This document shows, one piece after another, positions 19,301-26,672 of a stretch of DNA of 64,000 nt (position 1 is its first letter; each line of letters begins with the position of its first letter). A program made the translations under genes and the position numbers. The notes beneath the pieces were generated by a model. It saw nothing but the letters and a program-made list of their open reading frames with translations. It was not told where the DNA came from and searched no databases. Origin of the DNA: Candidatus Electrothrix aestuarii (GTDB lineage Bacteria; Desulfobacterota; Desulfobulbia; Desulfobulbales; Desulfobulbaceae); the NCBI GenBank assembly GCA_032595685.2, contig CP159373.1, positions 269,001-333,000 of the forward strand, written 5' to 3'.

Positions 19301-19882
19301 GGCAATAACCGGTCGTCTCGGCTGAACCACATAACGAGGGAGATTATTGATATCCGCTGTCGGCTCCGGTTGCTGAACCTTGGTTTCTTGGGGAGCAGAT
19401 GTTTCCGGCAGGACAACATCTTCTTGCAAGGGGCTGGGGAGGAAAATAACAACAAGAACCGACAGGAGGATGCACAGAAAAAGCCCGAGCCGAAGCCAGG
19501 CATGTCTTTTTTCTGTCAGGGGTTTTCCGAAAATATCATTCCCTGTTTTTGCGACATATCGTAGGGGTAGACCCCTGTGTCTGCCCGGTCGGAGCAGCTC
19601 TAGCTCCGACCTGATAGCATCGAGATTAATTGCTGCGTCAATCTCCGTCCCCGCAAAGGTCGCTTCAGGAAGCTCAGCAAAAAAATCCGTAAAACGTCGG
19701 GCAAAAAGCTCCTGCTGCTCCTCATTGCGCACCAACAGAGTGCGCAGCACAGAACGTAACCTTGCCAGAGTCCACTCGCCATCCGTGGCCAGCACCAAGG
19801 CAATGCGGTCGTAATCCCGGACGGTCAGGCGAAAACCATCCTGTTCCAGGATACGGAGAAATGCCGCAAGGGGGAACATCAT
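16328..19882 (-). CDS. Membrane pseudo-caspase with vWA/CoxE-like N-terminal part
   Basis: 1184 residues. Residues 1-75 form an all-helical domain (LAAFLRILEQDGF, RSVLRTLLVRNEEQQELFARRF) like the N-terminus of CoxE-type vWA proteins that pair with MoxR ATPases. Helices at about 129-148, 209-229 and 693-715 are membrane-spanning. Residues 316-470 (RRVIILVNQSNPEAL ... LLLIFSAQV) look like a vWA domain without its metal site. The C-terminal caspase (C14) domain starts at about 898 with FHALVIGNQNYKYLSKLRTP. The catalytic His position reads YYAGY (Tyr972, codon TAT for CAT) and the Cys position reads SDGFE (Phe1023), so it should be proteolytically dead. The SGGNEFVMDSAGGRHSVF end of the fold is kept. 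Residues 1034-1057 are a short repeat (VQGDSS). Last gene of the conflict operon. Confidence 0.85.
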   Translation of the reverse strand: MMFPLAAFLRILEQDGFRLTVRDYDRIALVLATDGEWTLARLRSVLRTLLVRNEEQQELFARRFTDFFAELPEATFAGTEIDAAINLDAIRSELELLRPGRHRGLPLRYVAKTGNDIFGKPLTEKRHAWLRLGLFLCILLSVLVVIFLPSPLQEDVVLPETSAPQETKVQQPEPTADINNLPRYVVQPRRPVIASRELTPLAGNDAWKQTAGIAAGIFLLCLLYGLYLYRAQRVPKDEPAFWKKDDPTLPRLFPLDRVGGKPASRIDRETLSHLADCLGYFQSDRPGREPDILRSVAATAEHAGLPSMVFPQKKELRRVIILVNQSNPEALRLNPLAGELRAGLTRLGVQLVFGRYYDDPAIFYPEDGRMRFLADYEAGRNGYLLLIFSAQVDRKRYGHTLEELARWPYLAWMQLRTDRFQQDAAVSTRYGIATYPATKAGLLAAFTRFLTESTSRQEVSSGARQAPLLRGDADINMQLETRLGDALPWAQACALLQPTPLGLADGLRREFFARLAPERIERLMGLPGSSLGKGGISFSSAVREVLEQGFFTRFEQGRQEEILQYILTELEKSRDRALGDQASVEGSLAYLAWQKHYQLLNIHLKPDQALKGLAVLEGTPLEYSLKASLEGVNPIPLRERLARSKDSLQRLARLFGKRSGLSLLKRYPLSWLQWGGAVVLVLALLMASGLGIQQWQGAGQGEVRLSVLAEESGGTGWVGVEESGSTPKKRSSTEGLLRLPVETRLSLRKEWQLVFYDQELQPAYTVDLGSINENQLVRLRYEKVEESQGKTGELVVTDKERNVLRDSEITLRGPLFAVTARANRTLVLPIGKYDIQPQALNINTAWHQVTVLQNKKEVLEIASDQKNAILSNLKNNEIDKVEQGKLLSGSSENFFGKFHALVIGNQNYKYLSKLRTPESDAIAVANILEKKYNFAVKLLIDADRYQIMREIYLLRKNVNEEKSNLLIYYAGYAALGWPGGGGGYWLPVDAEPEVDVNWIPMLSVLPALKAIPAKHVLVVSDGFELANSLLRDESSNPLVQGDSSDPVVQGDSSNLVARHHGVKLIEGMPKIKWLQRMFERRSRTVLTSGGNEFVMDSAGGRHSVFAKAFLEELEKNQEILDGDSLFDQVKYFVVLNSYQTPQYANIRMTGHDGGDFLFVPAVIQRMKDPLGQTKIPDIPDREVR
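19561..19610. repeat. Dispersed repeat fragment lying in frame inside the pseudo-caspase gene
   Basis: GTAGGGGTAGACCCCTGTG followed by TCTGCCCGG and a second hairpin (GGTCGGAGC/GCTCCGACC). The first half matches the 5' half of the dispersed GTAGGGGC repeats. It is read as residues about 92-109 (PGRHRGLPLRY) without breaking the frame, between the N-terminal helical domain and the first membrane helix. Confidence 0.75.
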
Positions 19883-19909
19883 GGGGTGAAATTAAACCGG
19901 GTCAGGCAG

Positions 19910-19937
19910 GTAGGGACACGGCATGCCGTATCCCTAC
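19910..19937. repeat. 28-bp palindrome between trypco1 and pseudo-caspase genes
   Basis: GTAGGGACACGGC and GCCGTATCCCTAC form an almost perfect palindrome centred on CATG. It overlaps the last codon of the trypco1 gene and lies before the pseudo-caspase start, so it could attenuate transcription or stabilise the upstream mRNA. Confidence 0.65.
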
Positions 19938-20239
19938 TCCTCCGCAAAGGTCAGGGTAATGCTGCCCTTTACCCCGGCATTGCCGATCAGGACAATACCG
20001 GCCTTGGCATCAATACCAGCCTGAATCTGCACCTCTTTGAGTTTAAAGCCACCAACCTTTTTGGTATCCCGAATAATGGTGGCAAATTCCTCTGATAGGG
20101 CTGTGATGGAGTTGCGCAGTTTTTCCGCAGAGATGCTGCCGATATTTGTTTTCTTATCCCCACCACCCCGGAGATTTCCGCTCAGAGTTCCTGACGGCCC
20201 CTGTTTTTCCTCTTCAACATAAATAGGTAAATCGCCCAT
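19934..20239 (-). CDS. Trypsin-co-occurring domain (trypco1)-like protein
   Basis: 101 residues. The sequence begins with a strand (LPIYVEEE), has a Gly-rich linker, a helix (EKLRNSITALSEEFATIIRD) and ends with paired strands, LKEVQIQAGIDAKAGIVLI and GSITLTFAEE. This is the pattern of the trypco1/CU044_2847 family, small proteins found beside trypsin-like, CHAT and caspase effectors in bacterial conflict loci. The ribosome binding site AGGAGA is well placed. It lies between the MoxR ATPase and the pseudo-caspase, with a dispersed repeat just upstream. Confidence 0.8.
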   Translation of the reverse strand: MGDLPIYVEEEKQGPSGTLSGNLRGGGDKKTNIGSISAEKLRNSITALSEEFATIIRDTKKVGGFKLKEVQIQAGIDAKAGIVLIGNAGVKGSITLTFAEE

Positions 20240-20261
20240 GATGTTCTCCTATCTAGATTAT

Positions 20262-20335
20262 CGTAGGGGCAAACCTGTGTGTTTGCCCTTGATGTTGCCC
20301 TCTGAACAAGGGCGGACACATAGGTCCGCCCCTAC
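20262..20335. repeat. Dispersed GTAGGGGC palindromic repeat, copy 2
   Basis: GTAGGGGCAAACC/GTTTGCCC then GGGCGGACAC/GTCCGCCCCTAC, two hairpins joined by about 20 bases. It occupies the gap between the MoxR and trypco1 genes and adds strong secondary structure to the operon mRNA. Confidence 0.9.
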
Positions 20336-20374
20336 AAAAAACGATATTATTTTGTCAAACCGCCCCTACCTGGT

Positions 20375-21325
20375 TTATTTTTTGATATCCGCCATATCCT
20401 GATGATCCTTGATCAGCACCCCGAGATGCGGCAGTTTGGCAAGGTCCTCATCAAGCCTGGGGTATTCCCTGGCCCGCAGGCCGAGGATGCGTAGCCAGAC
20501 CAAAAGCTCACCACTGGCTGGTCGTTTACGCAGACCGCTTTCCCGTAAACGGAGAAAACGGTCCACCGCCATCCGCCGAAAACCCTCATCCAGGGCCGGG
20601 TATTCATCCCGACGGCTCTCAACAATCTGACGAATGAGCTCCTGATCAAAGCGGATATGATGATACACGCAGCGCCGGAGAAAGGGTTCGGGCAGGCGGC
20701 GTTCACTGTTGGAGGTGATAAAGACCAGGGGCTGATTATCCCGATTACAGGTAATCTTGTCGCCGATTTCCGGTATCGAGAATTCCCACTCATGCAATTC
20801 ATGGAGTAGGTCATTGGGGAAATCACGCGGGGCCTTGTCGATTTCATCGATCAACAATAAACGTGGTTTATCAGCGGTCAGGGCCTGCCACATCTCCCGT
20901 TTTTCAATATACTCCTTTTTGTCCGGCAAGGCCTGCTGTTGGGTGCCAGCAAGATGGGCATCATGAAAATACCGGACCGTATCAAAATGGTAGAGCAGGT
21001 CACGGGCCACGGTTTCGGATTTCACCTGAAAATGAAGAACCTCGCCCAACCCCAGTTTCCAGGCCGTATAATAGGCAGCCGTGGTCTTGCCGGTGCCCGG
21101 TTCTCCGGTGATGAGCAGGGGTTCGTTCACGGCAATGGCGGTATTTATAGCATATTCCAGGTCCTGCCCCGGCACAAACCGACGCGCATCCGCAGCCAGA
21201 GAGCCTTCCGAATTCTCCCCGCCTCCCCCTTCCGGGCGGCGGGCCGGGCGTTGCCGCAACATGGCAAGATCGGCAAAGGGTTCTTTCCGGTCATGATTAA
21301 CCAGGCGAAAGGTGTACTTGCTCAT
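20375..21325 (-). CDS. MoxR-type AAA+ ATPase
   Basis: 316 residues. Walker A GEPGTGKT is at 74-81, Walker B LLLIDEID at 157-163, sensor 1 VFITSNSERRLPEPF near 220 and an arginine-containing FLRRCVYHH after it. This is the MoxR/AAA_5 group, chaperone-like ATPases that remodel vWA-domain partners. A GGAGG site precedes the ATG and the gene starts 9 bases after the CHAT stop. In the ternary conflict systems described by Aravind and colleagues a MoxR ATPase works with a vWA protein and an effector; here the vWA-like part seems to be inside the pseudo-caspase. Cytoplasmic. Confidence 0.93.
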   Translation of the reverse strand: MSKYTFRLVNHDRKEPFADLAMLRQRPARRPEGGGGENSEGSLAADARRFVPGQDLEYAINTAIAVNEPLLITGEPGTGKTTAAYYTAWKLGLGEVLHFQVKSETVARDLLYHFDTVRYFHDAHLAGTQQQALPDKKEYIEKREMWQALTADKPRLLLIDEIDKAPRDFPNDLLHELHEWEFSIPEIGDKITCNRDNQPLVFITSNSERRLPEPFLRRCVYHHIRFDQELIRQIVESRRDEYPALDEGFRRMAVDRFLRLRESGLRKRPASGELLVWLRILGLRAREYPRLDEDLAKLPHLGVLIKDHQDMADIKK

Positions 21326-21334
21326 TGTCCCTCC

Positions 21335-23254
21335 TTATAATCCGTAATCATCATCTTCGTCCGCTGCTGACACATTTTCTTCGCCTCCCTGTTGCCAAAT
21401 CCGACTTTCCAGATATTCCAACTCATCAATAACACGATCATAACAGCCCTTACTGCGGACAAGGATTTCATCAATCACTTTATCGCGAAGCTCCAGGTCT
21501 GCGGGAACGGCTATCCTATGGGTGCGGATAAAATCAATCAAATCACGACGGGTTACCTGCTCCAGTTCATCTAAAAACTCAAGCACGGCATGGGACATGG
21601 AAAAATCATCCAGTCGTTCTTTCTGAACAAGAGAGCGATAAAATTTAGCTGGATTTTTCGTATAATATGAGATACCCAGCAGAACATGAGCATTTTGGGG
21701 AACCAGAGGAAGAAATTTTCGATTCCACCAGTCCAGATAAAGCCGTATTTTTTTCGGGTCAAAAAAATCCTTTGTTGGCGTAACTGGCCGATGACAAATA
21801 TAGACCAAGGTCTTCCTGCCACTGACCCTGCGTGAGAACTCGCGTATCCGACCTGAAATATGCTCAGGCATACTCTTATCCACATCAAAGACATGACAAA
21901 GCATGTCACTAAATGAGCGGGACGGATCATAGAGGTCTTCCGGCCATTCCGGCTTCACCGGATAGACGATTATATCGGTTAACTTCTCCTGGAGCTCCAC
22001 AGAAAGCCGACGATGGAAGATCTCAAGCCCTTGGTCCTGAGTACCGTACCAGAGATAGGCCAAGCCCCTGGGCTTCTGTTCCAGCAACATCTGGTGGGTC
22101 TGATAAAAAACCTTGCTGAACTGATTCACCCGATCCACCTTGAGATGCCAGTGCGGGTCACGTTCCAGTCGGCTGGGTGGCTCTGGCGGATTGGCCGTCC
22201 AGGTATCGTAGCGGCAATGCAGGACCGGGGTCATCCAGCGAATATCCGCTGTGGTCAGACCAAGACCACCGAGACGGGCATGGCTTGCGGTGAGAGCGGT
22301 ATGAGGAGCTTCGCCTCTGAGAAGAAGGGCCTCCCAAAAAGCCAGGGCCTGGGGCCGGGCCGCATCAATAAAGGCGGTGGTCCGGTTGGTGACCACGGCA
22401 GGAATATGGGGGAGCAACTGCCTACCCACTCCGAGCAGACCACCACTATCTCCCTGACAGCAATTGATATAGGCAAGTTGAGGCCGTCCGTGCTCAGGGA
22501 GGCTCTGAAGGGCTGCTGCCAGATCCGGCAAAGGGGTTTCCCTGACCTGACCGTGCTGGTCTGCAAAAAGCAAACGGGTTGTTTGCTCGTTCCCGATACC
22601 GTGGCCGTAATAATAGAGGATATCCGGTTGCAGGTCCTCCAGCTCAGCATAAAATGAGGAAAGATCAGCAACAACTCGGAAACGGGCAGGATCACCATAG
22701 GCAAGATCAGCAGCAGTGAGCAGTTCTTTCATCTCCTGAAGATGCTCATCAGCACAGGTAAGTTCCAGCGCCTTTGGTTGGGGCATAATGGCGAGAATCT
22801 TCGGTCGTGGCGGCAACTCGCAAAAAACAGCTGGAGGGGCTGTGGCCAGGGAAATGCCCCAGCCCATTGCGGAGAGAAAAACACCATTATAGGCAAGCAG
22901 CACCCAGGGAAGACGAGCGATATGTTCATCTTTGGTGATAATTCGCAGCTCAATGCCTGTCCCCTCTTCAGTCAGATCATAGGGAGTAAGCTCGCCGAAA
23001 ATCTCTTGATAGAGATACTGCCCAATTTCCAGCTGGCCCCGTTCATCAAGAAATTCCGTCAGCCAATCATGATGATACGTATTCAGAGCCAGGCAAAGAT
23101 CAGTCAGGGAAATCTCGCTCCCTTTCAGCCTGATCCGCGCTTCAGGTAAAAGCCTTGGGCCAGTTTTCGAGACGATGGCCCGTTCCTCTCCCCAGCGAGC
23201 AACCTGAAGATGGCCTTCTGTGAGTGTGACAAGATATCTGCAAGATCCGGCCAT
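21335..23254 (-). CDS. CHAT-domain cysteine protease
   Basis: 639 residues. Residues about 150-345 form a CHAT domain: KILAIMPQP, ILYYYGHGIGNE with the catalytic His at 218, and LAYINCCQGDSGG with the catalytic Cys at 266, followed by VVTNRTTAFIDAARPQALAFWEALL. Both catalytic residues are present, so unlike its neighbour this protease should be active. The N-terminal 140 residues are a separate beta-rich domain with TEFLDERGQLEIGQYLY. The C-terminal 280 residues (LAYLWYGTQDQGLEIFHRRL ... LVYICHRPV) resemble an inactive STAND-like NTPase, a known partner domain in these loci. The stop is 9 bases before the MoxR start. Confidence 0.88.
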   Translation of the reverse strand: MAGSCRYLVTLTEGHLQVARWGEERAIVSKTGPRLLPEARIRLKGSEISLTDLCLALNTYHHDWLTEFLDERGQLEIGQYLYQEIFGELTPYDLTEEGTGIELRIITKDEHIARLPWVLLAYNGVFLSAMGWGISLATAPPAVFCELPPRPKILAIMPQPKALELTCADEHLQEMKELLTAADLAYGDPARFRVVADLSSFYAELEDLQPDILYYYGHGIGNEQTTRLLFADQHGQVRETPLPDLAAALQSLPEHGRPQLAYINCCQGDSGGLLGVGRQLLPHIPAVVTNRTTAFIDAARPQALAFWEALLLRGEAPHTALTASHARLGGLGLTTADIRWMTPVLHCRYDTWTANPPEPPSRLERDPHWHLKVDRVNQFSKVFYQTHQMLLEQKPRGLAYLWYGTQDQGLEIFHRRLSVELQEKLTDIIVYPVKPEWPEDLYDPSRSFSDMLCHVFDVDKSMPEHISGRIREFSRRVSGRKTLVYICHRPVTPTKDFFDPKKIRLYLDWWNRKFLPLVPQNAHVLLGISYYTKNPAKFYRSLVQKERLDDFSMSHAVLEFLDELEQVTRRDLIDFIRTHRIAVPADLELRDKVIDEILVRSKGCYDRVIDELEYLESRIWQQGGEENVSAADEDDDYGL

Positions 23255-23265
23255 AAGCGCAATCC

Positions 23266-23898
23266 CTACCCTTTCTTTTCCTGAAACCGCTCCCCCTGAA
23301 AGACCCGTACCGGGTTGCCCCGCTCCAGCTCATTATGCAGGCCCCACTGTTCCTGCTGGGACTGCTTGACCCGCGCATTCTGCTCTTCCTGAATTCTGGC
23401 GAGTAAGCGGGTCAGGGCCAGCTTCTTATTCATATGCTGGGAACGTTCTTCCTGGGCCATTGCAGTCAGGCCGGTCGGCAGATGGGTCACCCGGATGGCA
23501 CTGTTTACCTTATTGACATGCTGTCCACCCGGCCCGGAGGCCCGCATGCTCTCAAACCTGAAGTCCTTATTGCCCAGTTCTTTTTCTTCCGGTGGCACCA
23601 CCTGCTGCACTCCGACAAACCAATTCTTGCGCTTATGACGGGGACGAAAGGGGCTTTGGGCAATCCATTGGATGGTTCCTTCCCAGGAGCGGATAAAAGC
23701 AGCACAATCCTTCCCGGCAAGTGATAGCAAGGCAGACCGCAAGGTCTTGGGATGTTCACCCTGGATTATTTCAAGACAGTCCACCCTGATATCCCTTTGG
23801 GCGGCTTCATCAGACAAGGCCCGGAGAAGGAGAAAGACTGCTCGGGCACACTCTTCAGGCCCCCTGCCCGCTGTGATCTGGAGCCAGCAGGTTTCCAT
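23266..23898 (-). CDS. prfH: PrfH-type peptide chain release factor
   Basis: 210 residues. The catalytic loop SGPGGQHVNKVNSAIRVTH has GGQ at 124-126, and the C-terminal tail is basic with TAMAQEERSQHMNKKLALTRL, as in class I release factors. There is no codon-recognition domain 2 with PxT or SPF. This is the PrfH plan: PrfH proteins rescue ribosomes with a cleaved decoding centre so that RtcB2 can reseal the 16S rRNA. The start overlaps the rtcB stop in the sequence TGATG, so the two are translationally coupled. A CHAT protease gene starts 11 bases downstream. Confidence 0.92.
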   Translation of the reverse strand: METCWLQITAGRGPEECARAVFLLLRALSDEAAQRDIRVDCLEIIQGEHPKTLRSALLSLAGKDCAAFIRSWEGTIQWIAQSPFRPRHKRKNWFVGVQQVVPPEEKELGNKDFRFESMRASGPGGQHVNKVNSAIRVTHLPTGLTAMAQEERSQHMNKKLALTRLLARIQEEQNARVKQSQQEQWGLHNELERGNPVRVFQGERFQEKKG

Positions 23899-25040
23899 CA
23901 GCCCTTCCTGGCCTCTTTCCTGACCTCTTTTCTGACCTTATAGGTGATCAGGGGTTGGAGCACAGCTAGCACCTTGAGCAGACCGGCATCCTGGAGATCC
24001 TGCACAATAACAGAGATATTCTTATAGGCCTGAGGAGCTTCTTCATAAAGCAGATCCCGATCCTCGCAGATCACCCGGCTCCCAAAGCTTGTCTGCAATA
24101 AGGACTCGCAGGTGTATTTGTCCTTGAGCCTGCTACGGGTGCCACTCCTTTTCCATTTCCGGCCTGCCCCGTGGGCCAGGGAAAAGCAGTTTTCCTCCTG
24201 GCTGCCTGTGGGCTGGACCAGATAGGTATGGCTTCCGCGTGATCCAGGGATAACCATCAATCCTTCGTCTGAGGGCGCAGCCCCTTTTCGATGCAACCAG
24301 CCGGAAAAACCCTCCAGCTCCATCGGGGTCACGCTGTTATGGCAACGATCCAGAATACGCTCTCCCTCAGTACCCAGCATATCAAGAAAGCGATCCGCAA
24401 TAATTGCCCTGTTCAGCCGAGCCCATTGCAGGGCATGACCATGCTGCTCCAGGTAGGCCGCTGCTGCCTCGCTCCCTACTTCCAGACCATTATTTCTGTA
24501 CTGCTCAATATGCTGATTGAGAATATGCTGTCCCAGACCTCGGGAACCGCTATGGACAAGGAGGAAAAGCTTGCCGCTTTCCAGGCCAGCCTGGACAAAG
24601 GCCTCTTTATCCTCAATAGAAGCAATGGACTGCAATTCGACGAAATGATTCCCTCCGCCAATGGTACCCAAGGCAGCATCCCAGCCACTGGGAGCGAGCC
24701 CTTCCGCTGTCAGCCAGGGCGCAGGATCTCCCTCCCAAGGCTCTTCCAGGCCGTGCAGTTTTTTCACCCAACGGTCCCGCTTGGCCTTTCTCTGCTTGAG
24801 ATTGGTCTGCCAGAACCCCATACCACAACCGATATCATTGCCGATGAGATAGGGATAGAGGATGCCCTGACTGAAAAAGGCCCCGCCAATGGGGCCTCCC
24901 TTGCCCGGATGCAAATCCGGCAGACCGATGACCTTATGCATACCCGGCAGTTGGGCCACTTGCTCAAGCTGCTGCACGGCCTCGCCTTCCATACGATTTT
25001 CTTCCGAGGCAATAATGCGGATTGTGGCCGGATTAGTCAC
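23898..25040 (-). CDS. rtcB: RtcB-family RNA ligase (PrfH-linked)
   Basis: 380 residues, shorter than housekeeping RtcB, as usual for the PrfH-linked group. Conserved segments are GLPDLHPGKGGPIGGAF, LIGNDIGCGMGF (metal-binding Cys), GGGNHFVELQ, LVHSGSRGLGQHI and SLAHGAGRKWKRS, which includes the His that takes GMP. The enzyme ligates 3'-phosphate or 2',3'-cyclic phosphate to 5'-OH RNA ends using GTP and Mn. Pairing with PrfH indicates repair of 16S rRNA cut by ribotoxins such as colicin E3-like or other decoding-centre nucleases. The start overlaps the end of trmJ by 8 bases. Confidence 0.93.
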   Translation of the reverse strand: MTNPATIRIIASEENRMEGEAVQQLEQVAQLPGMHKVIGLPDLHPGKGGPIGGAFFSQGILYPYLIGNDIGCGMGFWQTNLKQRKAKRDRWVKKLHGLEEPWEGDPAPWLTAEGLAPSGWDAALGTIGGGNHFVELQSIASIEDKEAFVQAGLESGKLFLLVHSGSRGLGQHILNQHIEQYRNNGLEVGSEAAAAYLEQHGHALQWARLNRAIIADRFLDMLGTEGERILDRCHNSVTPMELEGFSGWLHRKGAAPSDEGLMVIPGSRGSHTYLVQPTGSQEENCFSLAHGAGRKWKRSGTRSRLKDKYTCESLLQTSFGSRVICEDRDLLYEEAPQAYKNISVIVQDLQDAGLLKVLAVLQPLITYKVRKEVRKEARKG

Positions 25041-25812
25041 CGTTCTTTATCTCCTGCTGCTCCAACCCTTCCTGCCCACTATGCCAAAGGAACTTTCTGC
25101 ACACCCCGCGAATCAGACTAGCCTCTTTCTTTTTCAGGCGGGTCCGGCTGAGGAAATGACGGATATTGCGCATCCAGTACGTTTTATTGGTGTGCCGAAT
25201 AAAGGTGATCCTGGTCAGGGCCTCTTCGATATGTTCGTACATCCCCTCCAGATCATAGGAGTTGGCATATTGATTCTCGCCACCTAAATTTTCAGGTTCT
25301 TCCAGCCTGCTCATGGCCTGAGAGAGCTCATAGCAGTGGATAGCAACAGCCTGAGCCAGGTTGAGTGAAGAGAAATCCGCCGTAGGTATGGTGGAAAAAA
25401 ACTGGCAATAGTCAAGATCCTCATTGGTCAGCCCGCTGCTTTCCGGGCCGAACATCAAGGCGATATGATTATGCTGAGCAGCTAAGGGTGCCAACTCCTG
25501 CATAACCGAGCTGGGGGTATGCTCCAAGACCCGATTTTTTCCCTGCCGCGCTGTTGTCCCGACAATAAAATGATAGGGTTCTGCCGCCTCCCGGGTGGTT
25601 CCGACGACCCGAAGAGCATGGATAAGATGGGCCGCCTTATGAGTGGCCATTTTCAGCATCCGCTCCTGATCAGGTGCTTCATCCGCGACCACTGTGAGTT
25701 GCTCTATACCAAAATTGCAGGCAATACGAGCAGAAGCCCCGATATTTTCCGGGTACTTGGGTTGAACCAGAATTACACCACTTCCGGCCAAGGTGTTGAT
25801 TGGTTGTGACAA
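25033..25812 (-). CDS. trmJ: TrmJ-like tRNA 2'-O-methyltransferase
   Basis: 259 residues of the SpoU/SPOUT class. Motif 1 is VQPKYPENIGASARIACNFG, motif 2 IALMFGPESSGLTNEDL and motif 3 STIPTADFSSLNLAQAVAIHCYEL, which form the trefoil knot binding S-adenosylmethionine. TrmJ methylates position 32 of tRNA. The C-terminal helical part (LEEALTRITFIRHTNKTYWM...LSRTRLKKKEASLIRG) matches TrmJ/LasT. It appears to be the first gene of the operon that continues with rtcB and prfH, tying tRNA modification to rRNA repair. Confidence 0.9.
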   Translation of the reverse strand: MSQPINTLAGSGVILVQPKYPENIGASARIACNFGIEQLTVVADEAPDQERMLKMATHKAAHLIHALRVVGTTREAAEPYHFIVGTTARQGKNRVLEHTPSSVMQELAPLAAQHNHIALMFGPESSGLTNEDLDYCQFFSTIPTADFSSLNLAQAVAIHCYELSQAMSRLEEPENLGGENQYANSYDLEGMYEHIEEALTRITFIRHTNKTYWMRNIRHFLSRTRLKKKEASLIRGVCRKFLWHSGQEGLEQQEIKNGD

Positions 25813-25869
25813 GACTTCGATACTCCTTAGAAATTCAATAAGAAATACCTTCCCGCTGTGCCCGAATCA

Positions 25870-25941
25870 TAGGGGCAGGTCTCCGTGCCTGCCCGATACC
25901 TCTTGGCAGAGAACAGGACGAACACAGGGGTTCGCCCCTAC
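25870..25941. repeat. Dispersed GTAGGGGC-type palindromic repeat, copy 3
   Basis: ATAGGGGCAGGTC/GCCTGCCC and GGACGAACAC/GTTCGCCCCTAC, the same two-hairpin plan as the other copies. It lies in the 180-base gap upstream of trmJ, between it and the coiled-coil membrane protein gene. Confidence 0.88.
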
Positions 25942-25991
25942 AGAGATACAGTAACAAGAGGGAATTATTTACGATGGATGTTTATAAAAAC

Positions 25992-26510
25992 TTACAGGTT
26001 GGCAGGGTCTTCAAGCTCCAGATGCCGGTTGCGAGGCTTCTTCTCTTCTGAAGAGGACTGAGAATAGGAAGCCGGAGAGGAACCGGTCATCCGTTTAAAA
26101 AAGGGCAAGATGCCTTTTTCCGCATTACGCATCTCTTCTTCTGCCTCTTTCAGGGTAATCTGCCACGCCGGGGCAAAACCAGGAGACTTCTCAAACATGG
26201 TCTCTATGGCTTTCTGATAGATTTGGGTCTGACGAATTTCCTGTTTGCTCGGCTTCTGATTCAGGACCTGAATCATATTGCGGAGATTATCCCGCTCCTG
26301 CCGGACCTGGGTCAGTTCTTCTTTGCGGCGCTCGTTATCCTCAGATTCAATCTCGAACTTGGTGTGCAGATGCTCACGCAGTTTTTTGATCTCGCCGTTG
26401 AGCTGTCGTGCCTTCATCAAAGAACGCATCCAGAAAACCACAGCTATGACCAGGCCGATAACTAAGCCGAATAAAAAAGGATAATCGGTCAATTTTGTCA
26501 ACTCTTCCAT
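25992..26510 (-). CDS. Membrane-anchored coiled-coil protein
   Basis: 172 residues. One N-terminal helix (LFGLVIGLVIAVVFWM, about 14-29) anchors a cytoplasmic coiled coil (about 35-95, ARQLNGEIKKLREHL, NERRKEELTQVRQERDNLRN). A second region has FEKSPGFAPAWQITLKEAEEEM and a Ser/Pro-rich, charged tail. No named family is recognised. It is transcribed after rnr with a 160-base gap. Confidence 0.7.
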   Translation of the reverse strand: MEELTKLTDYPFLFGLVIGLVIAVVFWMRSLMKARQLNGEIKKLREHLHTKFEIESEDNERRKEELTQVRQERDNLRNMIQVLNQKPSKQEIRQTQIYQKAIETMFEKSPGFAPAWQITLKEAEEEMRNAEKGILPFFKRMTGSSPASYSQSSSEEKKPRNRHLELEDPANL

Positions 26511-26672
26511 GATGGACCTCGTAGACGGAAATTTTTTTGTGCGCTTCCCTCAGGAGAAATACAGAAAACGCAGGTTAAATTGTACCTGAAAGTACAGATA
26601 AGATATTTATTGGAATTCAGCAGGTTCGTCAAGAAAAGAAGAAAGCAGGACCTGACACCATTTCACTCATCC

